DNA of 64,000 nucleotides, from assembly GCA_964519345.1 (NCBI GenBank), contig CAZFKX010000017.1, positions 23,455 to 87,454 on the forward strand. The letters run 5' to 3'. Every line of letters begins with the position of its first letter. Within the stretch, counting starts at the first letter, position 1. Below the pieces are notes generated by a model that was not told the origin of the DNA, did not search any database, and saw only the letters and a list, made by a program, of their open reading frames with translations. Position numbers and translations under genes: made by a program. The DNA is from Persephonella sp964519345 (GTDB lineage Bacteria > Aquificota > Aquificia > Aquificales > Hydrogenothermaceae). Shown one piece after another: positions 26,904 through 35,627 of the stretch.

Positions 26904-27903
26904 TCCTGAAGTTTTACTTCAGTTTCTGGATTTTCTTAAAGAAGGGATAATAGTTGTTGGTGAAAACCAGAATATCGAGTATATGAATGCCTATGCTAAA
27001 GATATCTTAAAAAATGATATCAAAGGTATAGATCCGGTTGGGAAACACTTTTCAGAAGTTATTAAAAATAACTATCTATACTCAATAATATCCTATAAAA
27101 ACAAAAGAGATTTTAAAGAAGAGATAACTATAAATAACGATATTTTCCTTGTAAGAATGTATCATATAAACAGCAAGAAGGTTCTTCATTTTCAGGACAT
27201 AACGTTATTTGAGATATACAAGCAGGCGAAAAAAGATTTTGTCTCAAATGTATCTCATGAGCTTAAGACACCAATAGCCGTTATGAAAGGTATAGTTGAA
27301 ACCCTTGAACAGGAGAAAGATATACAGACTATAAAAAAGTTTCTTAGTATGGCTAAAAAAAGAATTGATCAGATGGACAGTCTTATTAATGATCTTCTTA
27401 TACTTGCAAAACTTGAGTCTAAAGAAGAAAAGCTGAATATAACAAAAGCCGATCTTTCAAGAGTTGTAAACTCAATTTTTAATGATCTTGAGCATTTATC
27501 TAAGGAAAAAAGTATAAAACTTATAAATTTAGTACCAGAAGGATTCATAATAGAAGTGGATCATAAAAAGTTTGATATCCTTTTAAAAAATCTTATTGAG
27601 AATGCTATAAAATACAATAAAACTGAAGGCAGTGTAACGGTCTCTGCTGAGAGAAAAAATGGAGAGATACTAATAAATGTAACAGATACGGGAATAGGAA
27701 TACCAAAGGAATTCCAGCCTTTAATATTTGAAAGATTTTATAGGGTTGATAAATCAAGAAGCAGAAATGTTGGAGGGACAGGACTTGGACTTTCAATAGT
27801 AAAGCATATAGCAGAAGCTCATAAAGGTAAGGTTGAGGTAAAGAGCGAGCTAAATGTAGGATCAACATTTATTGTAAGAATACCGGAAAGGAAAAATGGT
27901 TAA
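26884..27903 (+). CDS. phoR: PhoR-like sensor histidine kinase without membrane helices
   Basis: A 339-residue kinase with an N-terminal PAS domain (about 10-110), the HisKA phosphoacceptor FVSNVSHELKTPIAVMKG with His125, and an HATPase domain with N box NLIENAIKYNK, G1 DTGIGIP and G2 GGTGLGLSI. Position after phoU implies it is the phosphate-limitation sensor. Unlike E. coli PhoR it has no hydrophobic membrane segment, so it must be recruited by PhoU or the transporter. No response regulator lies in the window. It overlaps phoU by 20 bases and the next gene by 8. Confidence 0.88.
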   Translation: MKNSQIDPEVLLQFLDFLKEGIIVVGENQNIEYMNAYAKDILKNDIKGIDPVGKHFSEVIKNNYLYSIISYKNKRDFKEEITINNDIFLVRMYHINSKKVLHFQDITLFEIYKQAKKDFVSNVSHELKTPIAVMKGIVETLEQEKDIQTIKKFLSMAKKRIDQMDSLINDLLILAKLESKEEKLNITKADLSRVVNSIFNDLEHLSKEKSIKLINLVPEGFIIEVDHKKFDILLKNLIENAIKYNKTEGSVTVSAERKNGEILINVTDTGIGIPKEFQPLIFERFYRVDKSRSRNVGGTGLGLSIVKHIAEAHKGKVEVKSELNVGSTFIVRIPERKNG

Positions 27904-28714
27904 TGTATTAATATTTACAGATCTTGATGGAACATTACTTAACCATGAGGATTATTCCTTTAAGGATGCCCTTGAATCCTTAGAGAGGATAAAGAAGAAA
28001 AAAATCCCTATTATCATAGTAACGAGTAAAACAAAAAAAGAAGTTGAGCTTGTCCAGAGAGATCTTGGTATAGAAGAACCTTTTATTGTTGAAAACGGTG
28101 CAGCCATTTTTTTTCCAAAAAAATATAGAGGTTTTAAAATAAAATGTGATAAGGAAAATAGGTATTGCGTGATAAAAATTGGTAGAGACTATAGTGAGAT
28201 AAGGGAATTTATAAACAAAATAAAGGATAGATTTAGGATTAAAGGTTTTGGCGATATGGAAATCAAAGAGATAATGGAACTTACAGATCTTCCCTATGAG
28301 AGAGCAAAACTTGCAAAAAATAGAGATTTTACAGAACCGTTCGTTTTGGAGAATGAAAAAGATATATCTAAACTTGAAAAGATCGCTGATGAAGAAGGAT
28401 TTAAGATTACAAGGGGCGGGAGATTTTACCATTTAGTAGGAAAAAATCAGGATAAAGGAAAAGCTGTAGAGATTGTTAAAAAAATATTTGAAGAAAATAC
28501 AGGGAAGGTGCCTTTAACTATTGGTCTTGGAGACAGCAAGAACGATATACCAATGCTTAGAGAAGTTGACATCCCGATTCTGATACCCCATATTAATAAA
28601 AAGTACGAACCTGTTAATATTCCCGGCATTATAAAAGCTAAGTATCCAGGAAGTAAAGGATGGAACGAGTCTATCTGGAGAATACTTAATGAAATTGAAA
28701 GAGGTTGCTGTTGA
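27896..28714 (+). CDS. gpgP: HAD phosphatase, glucosyl-3-phosphoglycerate phosphatase type (MpgP/GpgP family)
   Basis: Predicted to remove phosphate from glucosyl-3-phosphoglycerate to give the compatible solute glucosylglycerate. The 272-residue HAD-IIB protein has motif I FTDLDGTLL (Asp9, Asp11), motif II in IIIVTSKTKKEV, a cap domain with the family-specific ENGAAIFFPKKYR, and motif IV GLGDSKNDIPML (about 213). It resembles mannosyl-3-phosphoglycerate phosphatases; the glucosyl assignment comes from gpgS three genes downstream and from Persephonella, where a GpgS/GpgP pair is described. It overlaps phoR by 8 bases and the glycerate kinase gene by 26. Confidence 0.85.
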   Translation: MVNVLIFTDLDGTLLNHEDYSFKDALESLERIKKKKIPIIIVTSKTKKEVELVQRDLGIEEPFIVENGAAIFFPKKYRGFKIKCDKENRYCVIKIGRDYSEIREFINKIKDRFRIKGFGDMEIKEIMELTDLPYERAKLAKNRDFTEPFVLENEKDISKLEKIADEEGFKITRGGRFYHLVGKNQDKGKAVEIVKKIFEENTGKVPLTIGLGDSKNDIPMLREVDIPILIPHINKKYEPVNIPGIIKAKYPGSKGWNESIWRILNEIERGCC

Positions 28715-29987
28715 GATCTTTCTCAGTTCTATCCGTAGTGTTCATCCCGAAAATATAATTCCCAGAAATATAACATTAAAAGACAACAGTATAAGAGTAT
28801 GTGATTATGATATTCCTTTGAAAGGGGATCTTTACGTTTTTGGAAGTGGTAAAGCTTCCATTGAAATGGCAAAAGTTGTTGAAAAGATACTTGGCGATAG
28901 AATAAAAGGAGGAGTTGTTGTATGCAACTATACTGAAAATTTAGAAAAAATTAGAGTTGTAGAAGGATCCCATCCTGTTCCAACAGATAAAAGTCTTAGA
29001 GCTGGAGAGATACTTATCAAAGAAATGTCAAACCTGAAGGAGGATGATACATTTTTATATCTTCTCTCTGGTGGAAGCTCTGCGCTGATTGAAAAACCAG
29101 TTCCTCCTATAACAATAAAGGATTTACAGAAAACAACCGAGATTTTGCTTGAAAACAGTATTCCCATAGAAGAGATAAATATAATAAGAAAACATTTATC
29201 GCTTATAAAAGGTGGGAGGCTTGGAGAGGTAACAAAATCAAAAGGAGCTGTTCTTGTTCTTTCCGATGTTGTTGGAGATGATCTTTTTACTATTGGATCA
29301 GCGCCTCTTTATTACGATCTTTCAACGTATCGTGATGCTTACGATATATTAAAAAGGTATGATCTTTTTGATAAGATTCCCGAAGCTGTAAAAAAAGTGA
29401 TAAAAGATGGTATTTCAGGTAAGATACCTGATACTCCAAAAAGTGAAAATCCAGATATAAAACATTTCATAATAGGCAGTAATTTTATTGCGTTAAATGA
29501 AGCAAGGAAAAAAGCGGAGAATAAAGGATTAAAAGGATACATATTTACTTCTATGTTAAAAGGGGAAGCAAAAGAGGTTGCAAAAGCTGTAGCAAGTATA
29601 GGACTGGAGATAAAAAAGTCAGATAATCCTGTTGAGAAACCTGTATGTGTTCTTTTTGGAGGGGAGACAACAGTAACTGTGAAAGGAAGTGGAAAGGGAG
29701 GGAGAAATCAAGAGTTTGCACTTTCTTCTCTGAAGGAGATAAAGGATGTGGATGGAATAGTTATTCTGAGTGGAGGAACGGATGGGATAGATGGAAATTC
29801 TGATGCAGCAGGGGCTGTTGTAACAGCTGAATCATATAAGAAAGCAAAATATCTGGATCTAAATATTGATGATTATTTGAAAAATAACGATTCATACAGT
29901 TTTTTTAGAAAAACGGGGGATCTTATTTTTACAGGAAAAACAGGAACTAATGTGATGGATATTATAGTAATGATAGTAGAGGGTTAA
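28689..29987 (+). CDS. Glycerate 2-kinase (MOFRL family)
   Basis: Phosphorylates D-glycerate, in this family usually to 2-phosphoglycerate. The 432-residue protein has an N-terminal nucleotide-binding domain with FGSGKASIEMAKVVE and YLLSGGSSALIEKP, and the C-terminal MOFRL part with LFGGETTVTVKGSGKGGRNQ, LSGGTDGIDGNSDAAGA and a final FFRKTGDLIFTGKTGTNVMD. Placed between the phosphatase and the glycosyltransferases, it could return free glycerate, released when the glucosylglycerate solute is broken down, to the phosphoglycerate pool. That role is inferred. It overlaps the upstream phosphatase gene by 26 bases. Confidence 0.88.
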   Translation: MKLKEVAVEIFLSSIRSVHPENIIPRNITLKDNSIRVCDYDIPLKGDLYVFGSGKASIEMAKVVEKILGDRIKGGVVVCNYTENLEKIRVVEGSHPVPTDKSLRAGEILIKEMSNLKEDDTFLYLLSGGSSALIEKPVPPITIKDLQKTTEILLENSIPIEEINIIRKHLSLIKGGRLGEVTKSKGAVLVLSDVVGDDLFTIGSAPLYYDLSTYRDAYDILKRYDLFDKIPEAVKKVIKDGISGKIPDTPKSENPDIKHFIIGSNFIALNEARKKAENKGLKGYIFTSMLKGEAKEVAKAVASIGLEIKKSDNPVEKPVCVLFGGETTVTVKGSGKGGRNQEFALSSLKEIKDVDGIVILSGGTDGIDGNSDAAGAVVTAESYKKAKYLDLNIDDYLKNNDSYSFFRKTGDLIFTGKTGTNVMDIIVMIVEG

Positions 29988-29988
29988 A

Positions 29989-31242
29989 ATGATGATAGTT
30001 CTGCCAAATGTAAGATTTTCAACGGCTCTTAGGGAGGATGCAAGGAAAAAAATCGAGAAGATAGGATATGCAGATATAGTTGTTGGTATTCCTTCATACT
30101 ATAGTCAAACGACAATATCCCATGTTATAGAAACTGTTGCAAAAGGACTTGATAGATATTATTCAGATAGAAAAGCCATAATATTCGTTTCTGACGGCGG
30201 CTCTACTGATGATACAAGAGAAGAAGCAAGAGCCACTGATATCAGCGCTTATAATATAGAGAAGATAGTCTCGATATACAGAGGCATTCCTGGAAAAGGA
30301 TCAGCCCTGAGAGCTGTTTTTGAAGCCGCTGAGTTCCTCAGAGCAGAAGCTGTTGCAACCTTTGACTCCGATCTTAGATCTATAACGCCAGAATGGATAA
30401 AGAATATACTTGATCCTGTATTTAAAGGTTTTGATTATGTGACACCTTACTACAGAAGATACAAATTTGATGGAACCATCACTAATAACATAGCATATCC
30501 TTTAATAAGAACTCTTTACGGACTTCGTATAAGACAGCCAATAGGTGGTGATTTTGGTATGTCAAGAAAACTTGTTAAAGACTATCTTGATGAGGATGTC
30601 TGGGAGACGGATGTAGCAAAATTTGGGATTGATATATGGATGACAACAACAGCTGTTGTCAAAGGATACAGAATCTGTCAGGCTAAACTTGGTGCAAAGA
30701 TACATGGTGAGAAGGATCCTGCTAAAGATCTCAGCGGTATGTTCAGAGAGGTTGTTGGAACGACTTACAATCTCATGGAAAAGTATGAATCGTTCTGGAA
30801 AAAGATAAAAAGATCAAAAGATATACCAGTTTTCGGAGAGTTTGCAGGTGTTGAGCCTGAACCTTTTGAGATAGATCTTAATGAAAGTATAGATTATTTT
30901 AGAACAGGCTATAAAAATTTTGAGGGGGTTTGGGAGAGAATACTTGATGAGACAGATATGAAAGTTATTAGGGACCTTTACAAAAATGAGAAGAACGAGG
31001 AATTTATTATGCCTATAGAGACGTGGGTAAGGATAGTTTATAGGTATGGAAATACATTTCATTCTACGGAAAGACAGAAATTCAAAGTCTTGAATACAAT
31101 GATACCTCTATACAATGCACGAGTTGCATCATTGGTAAATGAGCTTTCAGATAAATCTGATCAGGAAGCTGAAGATTATTACAATACTCAGGCTGAAATT
31201 TTTGAAGAAATGAAAGAATATCTTATAAAAATATGGAAATGA
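29989..31242 (+). CDS. Family-2-like glycosyltransferase, possible second glucosyltransferase of the solute pathway
   Basis: A 417-residue cytosolic GT-A fold protein: VVGIPSYYSQTTISHVIETV at the start, SDGGSTDDTREEA for sugar-nucleotide binding, the metal-binding FDSDLRS (Asp126, Asp128), then QPIGGDFGMSRKLVKDYL. The C-terminal 150 residues are helical. It is related to glucosylglycerate/mannosylglucosylglycerate-type synthases rather than membrane glycosyltransferases. One base separates it from the glycerate kinase and gpgS follows 13 bases later. A likely job is adding a second glucose to glucosylglycerate or its phosphate, since glucosylglucosylglycerate is, as I recall, reported from Persephonella; this is inference. 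Confidence 0.72.
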   Translation: MMIVLPNVRFSTALREDARKKIEKIGYADIVVGIPSYYSQTTISHVIETVAKGLDRYYSDRKAIIFVSDGGSTDDTREEARATDISAYNIEKIVSIYRGIPGKGSALRAVFEAAEFLRAEAVATFDSDLRSITPEWIKNILDPVFKGFDYVTPYYRRYKFDGTITNNIAYPLIRTLYGLRIRQPIGGDFGMSRKLVKDYLDEDVWETDVAKFGIDIWMTTTAVVKGYRICQAKLGAKIHGEKDPAKDLSGMFREVVGTTYNLMEKYESFWKKIKRSKDIPVFGEFAGVEPEPFEIDLNESIDYFRTGYKNFEGVWERILDETDMKVIRDLYKNEKNEEFIMPIETWVRIVYRYGNTFHSTERQKFKVLNTMIPLYNARVASLVNELSDKSDQEAEDYYNTQAEIFEEMKEYLIKIWK

Positions 31243-31255
31243 GGGAGGTATTTTC

Positions 31256-32467
31256 ATGGCAGATTTTTTTCAAAATGGTGTCATAACGACGCTCCAGAAC
31301 TTTAAAAACAGATCGCTTGAAGAGTTAGAGTATGAACTTGAGCTGTTTTCAAAAAGAAGAAATATGGTACTTTTACTTCCCGCATTATACTCTGAGTTTG
31401 AAGGACCTGCTATGCCGAGAATAATAGAAGAGCTAAAAGGGATAAGATATCTTTATAAGATCGTTCTTTCCCTTGATAAAGCATCTGAAGAAGAGTTTAA
31501 AAAAGTTAAAAAAGTAATGTCGCAGGTAAATACTGAAGTCAAAGTTATATGGCATGATGGTCCAAGAATGCAAAAACTTTACTCTGAGCTTGAGGATGCT
31601 GGATTTAATGTCTCTTTCCCAGGTAAGGGAAGATCTGTATGGATGAGTCTTGGATACATACTTTCAGATGCAGATGCCTATGCCATAGCTTTACATGACT
31701 GTGATATTGTGAATTACAGTAGAGAATTGCCTGCAAGACTTTTTTATCCAGTAGTTCATCCAGCTTTAGATTTTGAATTTAGTAAAGGATACTATGCAAG
31801 AGTTACAAACAAACTCTATGGAAGGGTTACAAGGATTTTTTATACACCCTTAATAAGAGCACTTATCAGGATTCTCGGCTGTAACAGATTTCTTGTTTAC
31901 CTTGACAGCTTCAGATATGCATTATCTGGAGAGTTTGCATTTATAAGAACACTTGCAAGGGGAATAAGAATTTCTCCAACATGGGGGTTAGAAGTATCTA
32001 TGCTAAGCGAGGTTTACCAAAACACATCATTTAACAGGATATGTCAGGTTGAAGTTATGGATACTTACGAACATAAACATCAGAAGCTCGTAAAATCAAC
32101 ATCAGAAGGGCTTGTAAAAATGGCAAGTGATATAGCAAAAACACTTTTTAGGGTTCTTGCACATGATGGTTTTGTTTTTTCAGAAGCCTTTTTCAGAACA
32201 CTTTTAACAACCTATCTTCAGGAAGCAAGATATGCTATAGAAAAATACAATGCATTATCACTTATAAACGGTCTTAATTATGATAGACATGCGGAAATTG
32301 AAGCCATAGAGGTTTTTGTCGATGCTTTGAAAAAAGCGGAAAAAGAGTTTATAGATGATCCTATCGGCGTTCCTCTCATGTCAGCATGGGTAAGGGTGAG
32401 AGCTGCACTACCCTATATATCTGACAAGTTAATAAAGGCTGTTGAAGAGGACAACTCAGACTGTTAA
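31256..32467 (+). CDS. gpgS: Glucosyl-3-phosphoglycerate synthase
   Basis: Transfers glucose from a nucleotide sugar to 3-phosphoglycerate, the first step of glucosylglycerate synthesis. The 403-residue GT81-type protein has VLLLPALYSEFEGPAMPRII at its start, the donor-loop region GKGRSVWMSLGYILSDADA, the metal motif HDCDI (His147-Asp150), and ALSGEFAFIRTLAR plus PTWGLEVSML for the acceptor region, all typical of GpgS. Start ATG follows GGGAGG. Its end overlaps the convergent cysM by 4 bases. It closes the plus-strand run that begins with the phosphate porin. Confidence 0.92.
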   Translation: MADFFQNGVITTLQNFKNRSLEELEYELELFSKRRNMVLLLPALYSEFEGPAMPRIIEELKGIRYLYKIVLSLDKASEEEFKKVKKVMSQVNTEVKVIWHDGPRMQKLYSELEDAGFNVSFPGKGRSVWMSLGYILSDADAYAIALHDCDIVNYSRELPARLFYPVVHPALDFEFSKGYYARVTNKLYGRVTRIFYTPLIRALIRILGCNRFLVYLDSFRYALSGEFAFIRTLARGIRISPTWGLEVSMLSEVYQNTSFNRICQVEVMDTYEHKHQKLVKSTSEGLVKMASDIAKTLFRVLAHDGFVFSEAFFRTLLTTYLQEARYAIEKYNALSLINGLNYDRHAEIEAIEVFVDALKKAEKEFIDDPIGVPLMSAWVRVRAALPYISDKLIKAVEEDNSDC

Positions 32468-33411
32468 AATTCCCAAAGAGCTGTTGTCAGATATTTTTCT
32501 CCTCCATCAGGGCATATAAATACAATTACTCCTTGATCTATTTCCTTGGCAAGCTGAAGGGCTGCTTCAAAAGCTGCTCCTGAGGATTGACCTACAAAAA
32601 TACCTTCCTTTTTAGCAAGTTCTCTTGCCCTTTCATATGAGATATCCGTTCCTATAAACATAGTCCTGTCAAGCCTGTTTTCATCAAAAATACCTGGTTT
32701 AATAGATGTTTCTATATACTTGAGACCCTCTATTCCATGAAATGGACTATCAGGTTGAACACCAATTATCTGTATATCTGGGTTGAATATCTTAAGTCTT
32801 CTGCCTGTTCCCATCACTGTTCCGCCTGTTCCTATGCCTGCAATAAAATGAGTTATTTTTCCTTCAGTCTGTTTCCATATCTCTACAGCTGTCGAGTGGT
32901 AATGAGATCTCCAGTTTGCATCATTGTTGTACTGATCAACATAAAAATATCTGTCAGGGTATTTCTCTATTAGTTTTCTAACGTATATGATTGCTCCATC
33001 GGTACTCTCAAGAGGATTTGTATAATGTATCTTAGCACCAAAAGCCTGTATTATTTTTTTTCTTTCTTCGCTAACATTTGAAGGCATAGCAAGCTCTACT
33101 CTAAAACCAAGAGCTGTACCTATCATGGCAAGTGCAATTCCTGTATTGCCAGAAGTTGCATCAAGGATTATTTTATCTTTCGTGAGTTTTCCACTTTTGA
33201 CAGCCTCCACAAGCATTCTTGTTGCAGGCCTGTCTTTTACAGATCCTCCCGGATTATAACCTTCAAGTTTTGCATATATCTCAATGTTTTTTTCCTTTAT
33301 ATCGTCAGGGATAGATCTTTCGAGTTTTATAAGAGGCGTATTACCAACAAGTTCAAGTATTGATCCCCTTGTTTTTCTTATATTTTCATCATGTTCGCCT
33401 AATATCCACAA
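32464..33411 (-). CDS. cysM: Cysteine synthase (CysM/CysK type)
   Basis: PLP enzyme making cysteine from O-acetylserine (or O-phosphoserine) and a sulfur donor. The 315-residue protein has NTPLIKLER, the PLP-lysine motif GGSVKDRPATRM, the substrate loop DATSGNTGIAL, the phosphate-binding GIGTGGTVMGTG and the C-terminal GQSSGAAFEAA. CysM-type assignment rests on general similarity; CysK is not excluded. The start is a TTG at 33411 behind AAGGTG. It lies downstream of ruvA with a 41-base gap. Confidence 0.9.
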   Translation of the reverse strand: MWILGEHDENIRKTRGSILELVGNTPLIKLERSIPDDIKEKNIEIYAKLEGYNPGGSVKDRPATRMLVEAVKSGKLTKDKIILDATSGNTGIALAMIGTALGFRVELAMPSNVSEERKKIIQAFGAKIHYTNPLESTDGAIIYVRKLIEKYPDRYFYVDQYNNDANWRSHYHSTAVEIWKQTEGKITHFIAGIGTGGTVMGTGRRLKIFNPDIQIIGVQPDSPFHGIEGLKYIETSIKPGIFDENRLDRTMFIGTDISYERARELAKKEGIFVGQSSGAAFEAALQLAKEIDQGVIVFICPDGGEKYLTTALWEF

Positions 33412-33452
33412 TCTTTTTCACCTTATCTTATATTTATTAAAGTTAAAAAATT

Positions 33453-33992
33453 TTATCCTTTTTCAGTAAGTTTTTGAAGGGCTAATTTTAAAGCTCTCTC
33501 TAAATTATCAGTATCTTTTAGGACATTTTTTGCTATAGGGATAGCTTTTCTTTTATCAAAACCAAGTTCAGAAAGGGCTTCAACAAGATCCTGTAAAGTT
33601 CTATTCTCAAAAAACTCTAACTTTCCCTGAAGCTCAAGTATTATTCTCTGTGCTGTTTTTTTTCCAATACCATGGGCTGTTGTTAATGATGTTATATCTT
33701 TTTTCTCAATTATTTCTATAAATCTTTCAGGACTGAAAGCTCTTAGTATAGAAAGTGCATGTTTAACACCTACACCATTTATACTTAAAAGCCTGTTGAA
33801 TATATCTCTTTCCTCAGGTGTCTTAAATCCGTAAAGTTCAATCCTATCCTCTTTTATAATCATCTCAAAAAATACTACAGACTGGTCTTCAAAATTGGAT
33901 GGCGATCTAAACCTTAATGCTATTACTCCAAGATCTATAATGTATATATCTTCTCCTTTGTGAGATATCTTGCCTTTTAGAAACTCTATCAT
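33453..33992 (-). CDS. ruvA: Holliday junction branch migration protein RuvA
   Basis: Binds the Holliday junction and loads the RuvB motor in recombination repair. The 179-residue protein has an N-terminal OB fold (MIEFLKGKISHKGEDIYII), the two helix-hairpin-helix motifs (RLLSINGVGVKHALSILRA and LTTAHGIGKKTAQRIILEL) and the small C-terminal RuvB-contact domain (LVEALSELGFDKRKAIPIA). ATG at 33992 is preceded by AGGGG; a GTG at 34001 overlaps that site. RuvB and RuvC are not in the window. Confidence 0.95.
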   Translation of the reverse strand: MIEFLKGKISHKGEDIYIIDLGVIALRFRSPSNFEDQSVVFFEMIIKEDRIELYGFKTPEERDIFNRLLSINGVGVKHALSILRAFSPERFIEIIEKKDITSLTTAHGIGKKTAQRIILELQGKLEFFENRTLQDLVEALSELGFDKRKAIPIAKNVLKDTDNLERALKLALQKLTEKG

Positions 33993-34065
33993 AAAAAACA
34001 CCCCTGATAGTATGGTAAATCTATTTTCATGTTAAAATATAATAAAGTAAAGGAGGTTTGAAAAT

Positions 34066-35499
34066 ATGATAACCCTCCCTATGATCTTAGGTGGTCAGAA
34101 AGTTTATAAAGAAGAAAAAATAGATGTTATATATCCTTATACCCTTGAAAAAATTGGAGAAGTTCCAAAAGGATCTCCAAAAGATGTAGAGAAGGCTGTA
34201 GAAAAAGCAAAAATCGGTCTTAGAAAACTAAAAAAGCTCTCCTCTTACGATAAGTATAAAATACTTATGAAAGTTGCCCAACTGCTTGAAGAAAGAAAAG
34301 AAGAATTTGCAAAAGTAGTTGTTTATGAAGTTGGAAAAACTATAAGGGAAGCAAGAACCGAAGTTGAAAGATGCATAAATACGATTATTTTTTCTGCTGA
34401 AGAGTCAAAGAGGATAGAAGGAGAGTACATCTATATTGACGCATCCCCTAATGGAAAGGGTAAAAAGGGTTTTTACTTTAGAGAGCCTGCAGGAATTGTT
34501 TCAGCTATAACACCTTTTAACTTTCCATTAAATCTAACTGCTCATAAGATAGCACCTTCCATAGCTGCAGGTTGTCCGTTTATACTAAAACCCAGTGAAA
34601 GAACGCCTCTTTCTCCGATTATGCTGTGTGAACTATTCCTTGAAGCAGGTGTGCCTGAGGAGGCTGTTTCCGTAATACCTGGTTATGCTGATGTTGGCCG
34701 GATAATGACTACGCACCCGGATGTAAGGGTAGTATCTTTTACCGGTAGCTTAAAAGTTGGAGAGATTATAGCAAAACAGGCTGGACTGAAGAAGATTGTC
34801 ATGGAACTTGGATCAAATTCTGCAGTTGTTGTCGATAAAGATGCAGACCTTCAAACTGCTGCCAAGAAATCAGTATTAGGGGGGTTTGCACTTGCAGGGC
34901 AGGTATGCATTTCGGTTCAGAGGATACTCGTTCATCATGAAGTGGCGGACAAATTCCAGGAACTTTTAAAAAAAGAGGTCTCAAAACTTAAGTTTGGAGA
35001 TCCTATGGATGAGGATACAGATGTAGGACCTGTAATAACTGTTGATGAGGTTAATAGAATCAGATCATGGATAGAGGAAGCCGTAAAGAAAGGCGCCAAA
35101 ATTGAGATGGGCGGTATATCCTGTGCAGAGGAAAAAACTGTTTTTCAACCTACAGTTGTAGTTGATATTCCAGAAGAATCAAAGCTCTTTTATGAAGAAG
35201 CTTTTGCTCCTGTCGTAACTGTAAAAAGGTTTAGGGATATTGATGAGGCTTTGGAACTGGTTAATAAAACAAATTACGGTCTTCAGGTGGGTGTTTTTAC
35301 AAACAGTATAAAAAATGCATGGAAATTTATACAGAATGCTGAGGTTGGCGGGGTTATAATTAATGATATACCAACCTTCAGAGCGGATAATATGCCTTAC
35401 GGCGGTGTAAAAGGAAGCGGTATAGGCAGGGAAGGTCCAAAATTTGCTATTGAGGACTATACAGAGATAAAAATGGTAGTGTTTGATCTTAATGCATAA
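34066..35499 (+). CDS. NAD(P)-dependent aldehyde dehydrogenase
   Basis: A 477-residue member of the ALDH superfamily with the cofactor region AITPFNFPLNLTAHKIAPS, SFTGSLKVGEII, catalytic Glu (about 247, in MELGSNSAVVV) and nucleophilic Cys281 in AGQVCISVQR. The sequence resembles the lactaldehyde/non-phosphorylating glyceraldehyde-3-phosphate dehydrogenase branch, but the substrate cannot be fixed by eye. An AAAGGAGG site precedes the ATG, and TATAAT at 34038-34043 may be its -10. The stop codon lies within a dyad of the glnB regulatory region. Confidence 0.85.
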   Translation: MITLPMILGGQKVYKEEKIDVIYPYTLEKIGEVPKGSPKDVEKAVEKAKIGLRKLKKLSSYDKYKILMKVAQLLEERKEEFAKVVVYEVGKTIREARTEVERCINTIIFSAEESKRIEGEYIYIDASPNGKGKKGFYFREPAGIVSAITPFNFPLNLTAHKIAPSIAAGCPFILKPSERTPLSPIMLCELFLEAGVPEEAVSVIPGYADVGRIMTTHPDVRVVSFTGSLKVGEIIAKQAGLKKIVMELGSNSAVVVDKDADLQTAAKKSVLGGFALAGQVCISVQRILVHHEVADKFQELLKKEVSKLKFGDPMDEDTDVGPVITVDEVNRIRSWIEEAVKKGAKIEMGGISCAEEKTVFQPTVVVDIPEESKLFYEEAFAPVVTVKRFRDIDEALELVNKTNYGLQVGVFTNSIKNAWKFIQNAEVGGVIINDIPTFRADNMPYGGVKGSGIGREGPKFAIEDYTEIKMVVFDLNA

Positions 35500-35540
35500 A
35501 AATTATGCACTCATATCAATTAGTGCACATATTTTGTGCA
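35493..35540 (+). promoter_or_regulatory. NtrC-like dyad sites upstream of glnBA
   Basis: Three overlapping inverted repeats built on TGCA. TGCACA/TGTGCA with a 5-base centre (35524-35540) fits the TGCAC-N7-GTGCA pattern of NtrC enhancers. TGCACT/AGTGCA (35506-35527) shares a half-site with it. TGCATAA/TTATGCA (35493-35509) overlaps the stop of the upstream gene. They lie about 70-110 bases before the predicted start of transcription, a usual enhancer distance. Confidence 0.6.
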
Positions 35541-35579
35541 TTAAAGCTGTAAAAATAAATGTTATGCCTTGATTTTATA

Positions 35580-35597
35580 TTGGCAAGATATTTGCTT
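35580..35597 (+). promoter_or_regulatory. Sigma-54 promoter of glnB-glnA
   Basis: TTGGCA followed by TTTGCT places the invariant GG (35582-35583) and GC (35594-35595) exactly 10 bases apart, as in the -24/-12 sigma-54 consensus. Transcription would start near 35606, about 20 bases before the glnB start codon. Confidence 0.8.
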
Positions 35598-35627
35598 ATA
35601 AAATTCAGGAATAGTTGGAGGGTATAA

